DNA of 64,000 nucleotides from Chitinophaga ginsengisegetis (GTDB lineage Bacteria; Bacteroidota; Bacteroidia; Chitinophagales; Chitinophagaceae): contig NZ_FUZZ01000002.1 of assembly GCF_900168065.1 (NCBI RefSeq), forward strand, positions 62,001 to 126,000. The letters are read 5' to 3'. Positions 36,503-44,001 of the stretch are shown piece after piece. Numbering within the stretch: the first letter of the stretch is position 1; the number at the start of each line of letters is the position of its first letter. The translations under genes and the position numbers were made by a program. The notes under the pieces are model-generated. The model was not told where the DNA came from. It searched no databases and saw only the letters and a program-made list of their open reading frames with translations.

Positions 36503-38287
36503 ATGATCCGCTTCATACATTTGTTGTCCGCCGTCATACTGCTACTCAGTATCCTGTCGTGCAAAAAGGAATTCCTGGAAAATACCGACAAGTCGAAACT
36601 CACCGATGAAACCCAGTGGGGTACAGAAGGGAATGCTGATCTTTTCCTCAACGATATCTACAGCGCATTGCCCAACTACTGGAACCAGCCGGAAAACCTG
36701 GATAACTTCACCGACGACAACGACGCTGGTTTTTATTACACCTCCTACAACTGGAAACAAGGCATTGTGGAACCGTCTTCCAATGACTACACCATTTGGG
36801 GAGGCATCACCGGTTCCGGCGATCTGACCAACTGGACCACTATCTTTACCAATATCCGCAAATGCAACACCTTCATTACAGAAGTGCGTAAAAACGCGGC
36901 TAACTTTTCGCCGGAGTGGCTGAACAAACGGCTCGATGAAGCCCGGTTTATCCGCGCCTTTTTCTACAGCGAATTGTGGATGCACATCGGTGGATTGCCC
37001 ATTATCACCGTTCCCGCAGACAGGCGCACAATGGACAGCGCTGCCATCTATACGCCCAGGAACACCTTTGCAGAGACAGTGGACTTCATCACCACGCAAC
37101 TCGATTCCATCGCAAAAGACGGTTACCTGCCTGCTAAATACAACAAAGGCGATGCAGATGCAGGTCGTGCTACCCTCGGCGCCGCGCTGGCCTTAAAAGG
37201 ATGGGTGGAACTATATGCCGCGAGTCCTGCATTCAACGCTCCACAACCAGCCGCAGGCAATGATCCGCACAAGATAGCCGGTTACAATAACTACGACGCA
37301 CAACGCTGGGCAAAGGCCGCTGCCACCTTCAAACAATTCATTGATCTTTATGGCAACGGCAAAGCGTATGAACTGTTTCCCGATCCTTCCGCCATCTGGT
37401 ACGAAGCCAATGAATACCATTCAGAAGTAGTGTGGGACCGGCAGGTAGTAGCCAACACCATGGGATCTTCCTTTGAGCAATACGGTGGTCCCGTGTGGAT
37501 TAACGGCGCTTATTATACCTGGGGCAACTACAACCCCACGCAGGAACTGGTAGACCAGTTCAATATGGCCAATGGCAAGCCTATCACCGATCCCACTTCC
37601 GGCTATGATCCGCAGCATCCTTATGTAGGCCGCGAGCGACGCTTCTACGACTGGATTGTATATGACGGCGCCCCCTATAAAATGACCTGGATGGACAAAG
37701 CCGATGTCATATACACCCGCATCGATAAAGTACATCCGTCCAAAAACCAGATTGACTTTGGTACCGATGACGTAAGCAACACCGGTTATTATTTTAAGAA
37801 GCGGCTCAACCCACTGGTACGCCCCGGCGGTGGCGCAGTAAGCGGCGCCAACTTTATTTATTACCGCTACGCAGAAGTACTGCTGGGATATGCAGAAGCG
37901 CAAAATGAAGCCGCAGGACCGGATGGTACTGTATATAACGCCATTAACCAGATCCGCAAAAGGGCCGGTTTACCCAACCTCGCACCAGGATTATCCCAGG
38001 CGGATATGCGGGCCGCTATTTATCACGAAAGACGCGTGGAACTCTGCTTTGAGAACAAACGCTTTTATGATATCATCCGCTGGAAAACAGTGAGTACCGT
38101 GATGAATGTGGATAAACACGCCATGAAGATTACCAACACTTCTCCAAACGATAATGCGGGAGTATGGAAATACGAAATTGTACCACTGAATCATCCGCAT
38201 GTGTTTACCGCCAAAATGTACCTGAACCCGGTACCACAGGACGTGATAGACCGTAACCCGAAGATTGTACAGAACCCGGGATACTAA
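36503..38287 (+). CDS. SusD/RagB-family substrate-binding lipoprotein
   Basis: 594 residues from MIRFIHLLSAVILLLSILSCKKEFLE, with a lipobox at ILSC; the longer frame from 36449 overlaps the SusC end and lacks a leader. SusD features: TEGNADLFLNDIYSALPNYW, LDEARFIRAFFYSELWMHIGGL, YRYAEVLLGYAEAQNEA, YHERRVELCFENKRFYDIIRWK and NPVPQDVIDRNPKIVQNPGY at the C-terminus. Translation may be coupled to SusC across the 25-bp gap. A strong terminator follows directly, ending the sigma-FecR-SusC-SusD unit. Confidence 0.95.
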   Translation: MIRFIHLLSAVILLLSILSCKKEFLENTDKSKLTDETQWGTEGNADLFLNDIYSALPNYWNQPENLDNFTDDNDAGFYYTSYNWKQGIVEPSSNDYTIWGGITGSGDLTNWTTIFTNIRKCNTFITEVRKNAANFSPEWLNKRLDEARFIRAFFYSELWMHIGGLPIITVPADRRTMDSAAIYTPRNTFAETVDFITTQLDSIAKDGYLPAKYNKGDADAGRATLGAALALKGWVELYAASPAFNAPQPAAGNDPHKIAGYNNYDAQRWAKAAATFKQFIDLYGNGKAYELFPDPSAIWYEANEYHSEVVWDRQVVANTMGSSFEQYGGPVWINGAYYTWGNYNPTQELVDQFNMANGKPITDPTSGYDPQHPYVGRERRFYDWIVYDGAPYKMTWMDKADVIYTRIDKVHPSKNQIDFGTDDVSNTGYYFKKRLNPLVRPGGGAVSGANFIYYRYAEVLLGYAEAQNEAAGPDGTVYNAINQIRKRAGLPNLAPGLSQADMRAAIYHERRVELCFENKRFYDIIRWKTVSTVMNVDKHAMKITNTSPNDNAGVWKYEIVPLNHPHVFTAKMYLNPVPQDVIDRNPKIVQNPGY

Positions 38288-38292
38288 GTAGT

Positions 38293-38323
38293 AAAAAGTT
38301 GCAGGCATGTCCTGCAACTTTTT
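38293..38323 (+). terminator. Rho-independent terminator after SusD
   Basis: AAAAAGTTGCAGG (38293-38305), loop CATGT and CCTGCAACTTTTT (38311-38323): a perfect 13-bp stem with the T-run built in. It covers the 38307 ATG of the next frame, supporting the later start at 38358 for that gene. Confidence 0.9.
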
Positions 38324-38357
38324 GTTTTATCTTGTTCCTGCTAAACCCGGTAAACAT

Positions 38358-39530
38358 ATGGTACCAGTCAGGAATAGTTGGGTGGATAATCTGCGTTCGT
38401 TTATTACTCTTTTAGTTGTAGCCCATCATTCATCGCTGGCATACACCACGTTTGCATCTTTTAATAAAAGCGCCTATATCCTTTCTACCAACCCCGTGGT
38501 AGATACTGCGAGGTGGAAGGGGCTGGATATCTTTGAAGATTTTAATGACATCTTTTTTATGTCGCTGATGTTCCTGATCAGCGGCATTTTTGTGGTGAAC
38601 AGTTTGCGTAGCAAAAGCATGGGGAAATTTATCCGGGACAGGTTTTACCGGTTGTTTATTCCTTTTATGATCGGCGTTACCCTGCTGATGCTTATCGCCT
38701 ACTACCCTTCCTTTCTTTTGGCTACAGGGCAACACAATATAAAGGCTTATGTAATAGATTTTTTTACGGTAGAAGCGTGGCCGGTAGGACCGCCCTGGTT
38801 CATCTGGGTATTGTTTGTGTTTAACCTAGTTTTTGCCTTGTGCTACCCGTTGGTAAAAAACGGGGTGAACAAAGCAGGTAACTGGCTGGCGATGCAAAAG
38901 CAACGTCCGGGAAAATTATTTCTTTCCTGGTACATCTATACTTTATTACTCTATATTCCTGTTATCCAATTTGTATCCCCGTATGCATGGACGGGCATCG
39001 GTCCTTTCGATTTCCAGATCAGCAGGGTGTTCCTGTATGCCGGCTATTTCCTGCTGGGAGCAGTGATCGGCGTGCCAGGGCTGGCCAACGGCATATTTAC
39101 AGATGGATCTGCCTTTGTAAAAAAATGGCCGCTGTGGGTAATCAGTTGTCTGGTAATATACGCCGGGCTGAAACTCAGTGAAGCCCCCATCATCCGGATG
39201 ATCGGCAACCACCAGCTGAGCGAATTACAGGCCACCCTTATCTACAGGTTGGTATGGATATTATCCTGTACAATGAGCTGTATTGCTTTTTTAACCCTGT
39301 TTAAAAGTATCCTCAATAAAACAAACCCGTGGTGGGAATCACTTTCCGCTAATGCCTATGGTATTTACCTGGTGCATTATATTTTCATTGTCTGGTGCCA
39401 GTACAGTTTGTTGAATGCGCCATTACACGCGTTCGTGAAGTTCCTGATCACGTTTGTGGTAACGGCAGCGCTGAGTTGGAGCGTGGTGTATTTGGTGCGG
39501 AAAAATGGGGTGGTTAAAAAGTATTTGTAA
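38358..39530 (+). CDS. Membrane acyltransferase (acyltransferase 3 / OPG-type family)
   Basis: 390 residues from MVPVRNSWVDNLRSFITLLVVAHH. About ten membrane segments. The opening WVDNLRSF..LLVVAHHS carries the conserved His of acyltransferase_3 proteins (DxLR...V..H pattern), followed by FFMSLMFLISGIFVV, RDRFYRLFIPFMIGVTLLM and GIYLVHYIFIVW near the end. Such inner-membrane proteins O-acylate sugars or lipids at the cell surface; the acceptor here is unknown. Separated from the SusD gene by a terminator, so it is probably its own unit. Confidence 0.82.
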   Translation: MVPVRNSWVDNLRSFITLLVVAHHSSLAYTTFASFNKSAYILSTNPVVDTARWKGLDIFEDFNDIFFMSLMFLISGIFVVNSLRSKSMGKFIRDRFYRLFIPFMIGVTLLMLIAYYPSFLLATGQHNIKAYVIDFFTVEAWPVGPPWFIWVLFVFNLVFALCYPLVKNGVNKAGNWLAMQKQRPGKLFLSWYIYTLLLYIPVIQFVSPYAWTGIGPFDFQISRVFLYAGYFLLGAVIGVPGLANGIFTDGSAFVKKWPLWVISCLVIYAGLKLSEAPIIRMIGNHQLSELQATLIYRLVWILSCTMSCIAFLTLFKSILNKTNPWWESLSANAYGIYLVHYIFIVWCQYSLLNAPLHAFVKFLITFVVTAALSWSVVYLVRKNGVVKKYL

Positions 39531-39531
39531 C

Positions 39532-39748
39532 CTATATTTTTGCAATGGTTTTATGCACATTTTTCTTCTCTTTCCTTCGTAATTCCTTATTTGTGCTGAT
39601 ATTATAGGCTTTCCCTTTTTCCGCCAGCAAAAACCAGCTGAGTGCGGATATGGTATTGTTTGAATGCAGTTCCAGCCTGATAAACAGTTCATCATTCGGG
39701 AATTCCTTATTGTGAAAGTTCTTCTTCGTAATTTTTTTTTCTTTTCAT
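39532..39748 (-). pseudogene. Small gene broken by one extra A in a homopolymer
   Basis: From an ATG at 39748 the frame reads MKRKK and hits a stop because of a run of nine A (39732-39740 as T on the plus strand). With one A fewer it continues open to the TAG at 39532, giving a 71-residue protein that includes FPNDELFIRLELHSNN, TISALSWFLLAEKGKAYNIS and ELRRKEKKNVHKTIAKI. Sequence character is protein-like, but no family is recognised. It may be a real frameshift, a phase-variable tract, or a sequencing error in the homopolymer. It lies convergent to the acyltransferase gene with 1 bp between stops. Confidence 0.5.
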
Positions 39749-40083
39749 GATTAATCGTTTTCCAGATATTCTATAAAGAAATCTATACACGATTATTATA
39801 AAATCAGTACTATCAAATAGTAAATTCATCACGTTAATGATGTCTGTGATTTTGTTAATAATCAACATTTAACTTGTTGTAAGAGGAACGCATTTGTAGA
39901 GCATCTGAAGTTATCTATGGATATACCGGGAGATAAAGATTAACGGACACATGGGGACTTATACCCTCTTACCTCGCGGATGCTTCGCCGGTGCCCCGGA
40001 CTTGCGTATACCATGCACAATCAATACTGTTAGCATGGACTCCCAATGCACTCCTGATGCACTATCAATGCACTATCAATGCA
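39749..40083. other. Intergenic region downstream of the ApbE operon
   Basis: 335 bp with no supportable gene. The first 200 bp are AT-rich and featureless. The last part holds the 11-bp tandem repeat described separately. Confidence 0.5.
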
Positions 40084-40090
40084 CTATCTC
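40014..40090. repeat. 11-bp tandem repeat, about seven copies
   Basis: Units of 11 bp start at 40014, 40025, 40036, 40047, 40058, 40069 and 40080. Two adjacent copies are identical (TGCACTATCAA, 40058-40079 region), the first differs by one base (TGCACAATCAA) and others are partly degenerate. The last unit overlaps the stop codon of the ApbE gene (40084-40086). Confidence 0.75.
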
Positions 40091-41070
40091 CCCTCTGCAA
40101 CCGGCTCACCTCGCTCTACCATCCCCCTCAACCCCTCCGTCATCCACACCCTTACCCCGCCCTTCGCATCCAGGTACACCAGGTACACATCCATACCTTT
40201 CCGCTGCTCCAGGAAGTGTTTCGTGCCCTCCACGCCCATCACCATAAAAGCCGTGTCATATCCATCTGCGGTGATGGCATCTTCGGAAAACACAGTAACG
40301 CTTAACAGCGAATCCGGTGTGGAGTACCCCGTTTTAGGATGAATGATATGCCCGGATATGGTGCCGTTCTGCTCATAATGATCGCGGTAATTGCCTGCTG
40401 TGGTAGCGGACCGGTTGTGCATCCGTACAGTAGCCAGCTGCTGATCAGGATGCAATGGGTTATCGATGCCAACAGTCCATGACACGCCGTTTTTAAGCCC
40501 TTTACAGCGCACTTCTCCTCCTATCTCTACCATGTAGTTGCTGATGCCGTTACGGTCCAGTAAAGCGGCTAAAACATCCACACTATAGCCCTGCGCAATA
40601 CCATCGAAGTCCAGGCTCACACCTTCCTTTAATTTGCGCACGCCTGTTTCATCAAAACGGATATACGAAAAGCCTACGTATTGCAACAGGGAATCGGCCT
40701 TTTCCCACCACGGGGTATGTGTTCTTTTCCCCTGCCGGTAAGCGGCGGTGAGGGGCATTACGGTGGGGTCGAAAGCGCCACCGGTGGCGGCGTATATCTC
40801 GGCAGCTTTTTTTAATACCGGGTAAAAATAGGGCAGCTGGAATTCAAGGGAGGAGGCGCGGTTGAATAAAGAGATCTCGGAGTCTTTCCGGTAAATGGAT
40901 AAGCACTGGTCGATATCCTGCAGGGTTTTGGTGATTTGCGGCGTAAAATCCCGCTGCTGCGCATCGGCATATTGAATATGCCAGGTGGTGCCCTGCGCGC
41001 TGCCTTCCAGGTGTATCAGCGAAGGAGCAACGGCGGTATGAAGCAGCAGCAGGATATAAACGGCGTACAT
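40084..41070 (-). CDS. apbE: ApbE, FAD:protein FMN transferase
   Basis: 328 residues. Signal-like N-terminus (YAVYILLLLHTAVAPS); AQGTTWHIQY; SLFNRASS; VSLDFDGIAQGYSVDVLAALL; YMVEIGGEVRCKG; the FMN/Mg site region TTAGNYRDHY; GHIIHPKTGYS; and ADGYDTAFMVMG. ApbE uses FAD to attach FMN covalently to a Thr in DxxT/SGAT motifs of exported proteins. The target is very likely the product of 42844-43992 two genes upstream, which has exactly that motif. Its start lies 2 bp after the stop of the FAD-oxidoreductase gene, so it is firmly in the same operon. The gene is at the 3' end, and its stop overlaps an 11-bp tandem repeat. Confidence 0.93.
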   Translation of the reverse strand: MYAVYILLLLHTAVAPSLIHLEGSAQGTTWHIQYADAQQRDFTPQITKTLQDIDQCLSIYRKDSEISLFNRASSLEFQLPYFYPVLKKAAEIYAATGGAFDPTVMPLTAAYRQGKRTHTPWWEKADSLLQYVGFSYIRFDETGVRKLKEGVSLDFDGIAQGYSVDVLAALLDRNGISNYMVEIGGEVRCKGLKNGVSWTVGIDNPLHPDQQLATVRMHNRSATTAGNYRDHYEQNGTISGHIIHPKTGYSTPDSLLSVTVFSEDAITADGYDTAFMVMGVEGTKHFLEQRKGMDVYLVYLDAKGGVRVWMTEGLRGMVERGEPVAEGR

Positions 41071-41072
41071 CT

Positions 41073-42881
41073 TTAATTTTTAATCAGGTCCATAAATTCG
41101 GTGAGGTGATCGGTGTATACACTTCTCGGGCTGCTGTGGTATTTGTTGGCTACATAGGCGGCAAGGCCTACTACTTCTCCCATCATGCCACAGGTGCGCA
41201 TTACACGGGTGCTGCCAAAGGCTACGTGCGTGGTACTGATATTCCGTCCTGCCATAAACAGGTTGCTGATATTTTTAGAATACAGGCAACGGTACGGAAT
41301 GGTATACGGCGCTACCCTGATATGTTTGGTGCCGGCAAAAAACTCCTGTCCTTCAAAATATTTTTTGTTGACAGGATCCGGGAAATGCAGGTCGATGGTC
41401 CAGGTGGCGGTGACGGTGCCATCGGGATACATTTTGCCTTCCTGGATATCCATCTGTGTAAGCACATGATCACCGATGATCCTCCGGGATTCGCGTTTAC
41501 CACCGATATAGGCTACCCACGCGAGTTGTTGTTTGCCGTATTTTTCCGGCTTGCTGTTTTTGAGATACGACCAGTTACCATAAATGGCGCGCAGGTTATG
41601 ATCGCGGAGCTGTTCTGCTTCGGTGATGGTATTGAAATTACCAAAGCCGGTTTCCCACTCCCAGTCGGCTTTAGACGCATCGATATGATATTCGTCTGAA
41701 AACTGCAGCGCCCATGGCGTGGCGGGGAAGGAAGTAACGCTGTCTGTTGGCAGGGAAGCCCATAAATTGGAGGTACCCAATGTAAAGCTATCCGGCTTTT
41801 CCGCAGCGAGCGATTCGCCTGTTTCTGCCTTGCTTTCACGGCCCATTCTGAAGGCGGCGCCGGCAAGATATCCTACCGTACCATCGCCGGTACAATCGGA
41901 GAAGTAAGTGCCGGTAAAACGTGTTTCCTGGCTGTTGGCGATATCACGACCGGTAACCGCAACAATGCGGTCGTTCTCTTTTTCTACTTTGAACACGTAG
42001 GTATTGAGGAACAGGGTGAGATTTTTTTCTGCTTTAACGATATCAATTTTACGGGCATCGCCATATTCATTTGCATCTGGGTTGCCATTACCCGGATCGC
42101 CGTTATCCATTTCCCTTACAATACGGCCCAGTTTGGGATAGTAATTTTTGTCGATATCCCCCCTCAGGTGTACCCGTATTTCTGAGCTGTTGTTACCACC
42201 GAGTACAGGCCTGTCCTGGATTAATGCTACCTTCAAACCCATGCGGGCAGCGGAGATAGCGGCACAGGTGCCGGCAATGCCACCGCCCACTACTACGAGG
42301 TCAAAAGGCCCGGCTGCTTTTGGCGTGGCCGTTAAATGCAACAGGTTACGGCGTAATGCGCTTAATGCAGCGGCATCATCCGGTGGCGTGAACTTGCCGG
42401 TGGTGAATAACAGCGCATCACAGCGGCCATTAAAACCGGTGAGGTCGCGCAGGGCGATTTTTGCGGCGCCGGCAGGAACAGTGATCTCACCGCCATCGTA
42501 CCATTTCCATTTGTCGTTGCCACTTTCGCCAAACACCGTTTTCACCGGCGCATCATTTATCACCACCTGGAATTTTCCCGGTCCTTTCGGGAAGGGGGCC
42601 CAGTCTTTGGTACGCACCCATACATGGTAAGTACCTTTCTCCGGAAAATTGACAGTAGTCACGGCATCTTTTACCGGGCGGCCCATGCCGTGCGCCATCA
42701 GGTAAGAGGAGCCCATTACGGGAAACGACTGCTGGTCAATTACCCAGCCACCTTTTTCTGCGAAGGATTCTGTTTCCACAAATATCCGCTGCTGCGCCTG
42801 CAGCCATTGTGTGCATACACACAACAACAGGATGATCAACCAGCTATTTTTCAGTTGGATGAAGCGTTTGTTCATATTCAT
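41073..42881 (-). CDS. Secreted FAD-dependent oxidoreductase (FAD_oxidored type) with N-terminal beta domain
   Basis: 602 residues. Signal peptide (WLIILLLCVCTQWLQAQ). Residues about 31-165 form a carbohydrate-binding-like beta domain (FVETESFAEKGGWVIDQQ, YHVWVRTKDWAP, GNDKWKWYDGGEI). The FAD fold starts with DLVVVGGGIAGTCAAISAARMG (GGGIAG at 199-204), then LGGNNSSEIRVHLRGD and the C-terminal LFMAGRNISTTHVAFGSTRVM with TCGMMGEVVGLAA. Secreted members of this family occur in Bacteroidota and Planctomycetes carbohydrate loci; their substrates are not established. It overlaps the upstream flavinylated-protein gene by 38 bp and is followed by apbE after 2 bp. An electron transfer from this FAD enzyme to the FMN protein is a reasonable inference. 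Start may be 42881 or 42875. Confidence 0.85.
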   Translation of the reverse strand: MNMNKRFIQLKNSWLIILLLCVCTQWLQAQQRIFVETESFAEKGGWVIDQQSFPVMGSSYLMAHGMGRPVKDAVTTVNFPEKGTYHVWVRTKDWAPFPKGPGKFQVVINDAPVKTVFGESGNDKWKWYDGGEITVPAGAAKIALRDLTGFNGRCDALLFTTGKFTPPDDAAALSALRRNLLHLTATPKAAGPFDLVVVGGGIAGTCAAISAARMGLKVALIQDRPVLGGNNSSEIRVHLRGDIDKNYYPKLGRIVREMDNGDPGNGNPDANEYGDARKIDIVKAEKNLTLFLNTYVFKVEKENDRIVAVTGRDIANSQETRFTGTYFSDCTGDGTVGYLAGAAFRMGRESKAETGESLAAEKPDSFTLGTSNLWASLPTDSVTSFPATPWALQFSDEYHIDASKADWEWETGFGNFNTITEAEQLRDHNLRAIYGNWSYLKNSKPEKYGKQQLAWVAYIGGKRESRRIIGDHVLTQMDIQEGKMYPDGTVTATWTIDLHFPDPVNKKYFEGQEFFAGTKHIRVAPYTIPYRCLYSKNISNLFMAGRNISTTHVAFGSTRVMRTCGMMGEVVGLAAYVANKYHSSPRSVYTDHLTEFMDLIKN

Positions 42882-43992
42882 GCATCTTAATTTTTACGGA
42901 ATGATTCACCGGCTGCCGTTGTAACAGCAACGCATGGATAGCGGCTGCCCGTGTGGCATCGGTATTTTTTAACTGATCTGCCAGCTGCTGTATTACCGGC
43001 TCCGGCAAACCAGGAGTGGCCTGCAATGCAGCCAGTATTAAATGGAACTGTTCTTCGTTGGCGCTGCTGCCGGCGACGGCGAGTTGCTTCGCCATTGCAG
43101 CACTCAGCGGCACAGTGGCCAGCTTGCGCAGTATTGTTAATTGCAGGGGATAGCCGCTTTTAGTATAGGTATCCCACAACCACGATTGTGCTTTAGCGCC
43201 GGTAACAAAACCGGGATACACCTGTTGTAAGGTATAGCGTGCAATAAAAATGTTTTTGCCATTGATCAATGTACGGATATCTTTCTCAAAACCCGGCGCT
43301 ATCCTTCCATTTTTATCCATGATTTTTTCAAGTGCCTTATACTGGTAAGTATGATTTTGGGAAGATAGAAAACGGTGCAGCAGTGAGGGATTGAGATACG
43401 TATCGGTGATGCGGGTAATTTCATCTGTTACCGGTCCGTGTGCAATATGCCACAACGTATAGCAGGTATATACCGCGCCGGAGATCACTTCATTTTTAAT
43501 GGTTTTAAGCGTAGCGCCGGTACGGGCATCTACCGAATCGCTGAGATTTTCCGTTCCCGGTACAATAAGGTCGGTGATAGCCAGGTCCGCGAGCAATGAA
43601 TTAGGACGCGCCAGTATGTCGTGCAGTTTTTCATAGTCATCACGTTTAAATTCCCGGTGATCCAGTTTCGTTAATACTTCCTTTGCGGGCAGGTCATAAC
43701 GGATATAATTGCCCAGCAGATCCCAGTAAAGGTTGATGTATACCGGTTTACATTCTCCCGTATAACAAACAGGCGTAAAAATATTCCGGTAATAATACAG
43801 TGGTCTGTTATCAGCATCCAGCGCCAGTTGCAGCTCGTAAGTGGCCGTGTCGCTGATCCGGTATTTTTTATGCGTGGCAGCAACCGGCAACAACGACCGG
43901 TTACCCAGCACGTCTTTCAGGGTATCAGCGGGATTCATCCCGTTTGTTACCTGGCAACACCAAATCAGTAAACAGACCACTGTATATTTCAT
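42844..43992 (-). CDS. Exported protein with ApbE flavinylation motif (predicted covalent FMN carrier)
   Basis: 382 residues. N-terminal signal (MKYTVVCLLIWCCQVTNG). It contains DARTGAT at 155-161, an exact match to the Dxx(S/T)GAT motif on which ApbE esterifies FMN (predicted on Thr161). Around it, LTKLDHREFKRDDYEKLHDIL and NEVISGAVYTCYTLWHIAHG form an FMN_bind-like domain. VCYTGECKPVYINLYWDLLGNY earlier carries two cysteines. The C-terminal 170 residues are helical repeats of HEAT type (YKALEKIMDKNGRIAPG, LQLTILRKLATVPLSAAMAKQL). It overlaps the FAD oxidoreductase by 38 bp and shares the operon with apbE, which strongly supports flavinylation. Role: extracytoplasmic electron transfer; the partner is inferred. 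Confidence 0.82.
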   Translation of the reverse strand: MKYTVVCLLIWCCQVTNGMNPADTLKDVLGNRSLLPVAATHKKYRISDTATYELQLALDADNRPLYYYRNIFTPVCYTGECKPVYINLYWDLLGNYIRYDLPAKEVLTKLDHREFKRDDYEKLHDILARPNSLLADLAITDLIVPGTENLSDSVDARTGATLKTIKNEVISGAVYTCYTLWHIAHGPVTDEITRITDTYLNPSLLHRFLSSQNHTYQYKALEKIMDKNGRIAPGFEKDIRTLINGKNIFIARYTLQQVYPGFVTGAKAQSWLWDTYTKSGYPLQLTILRKLATVPLSAAMAKQLAVAGSSANEEQFHLILAALQATPGLPEPVIQQLADQLKNTDATRAAAIHALLLQRQPVNHSVKIKMHEYEQTLHPTEK

Positions 43993-44001
43993 GTTCGTCG
44001 C

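Noticed and set aside
38307..38357. Extended N-terminus of the acyltransferase (ATG at 38307)
   Set aside because: The ATG lies inside a strong terminator hairpin.
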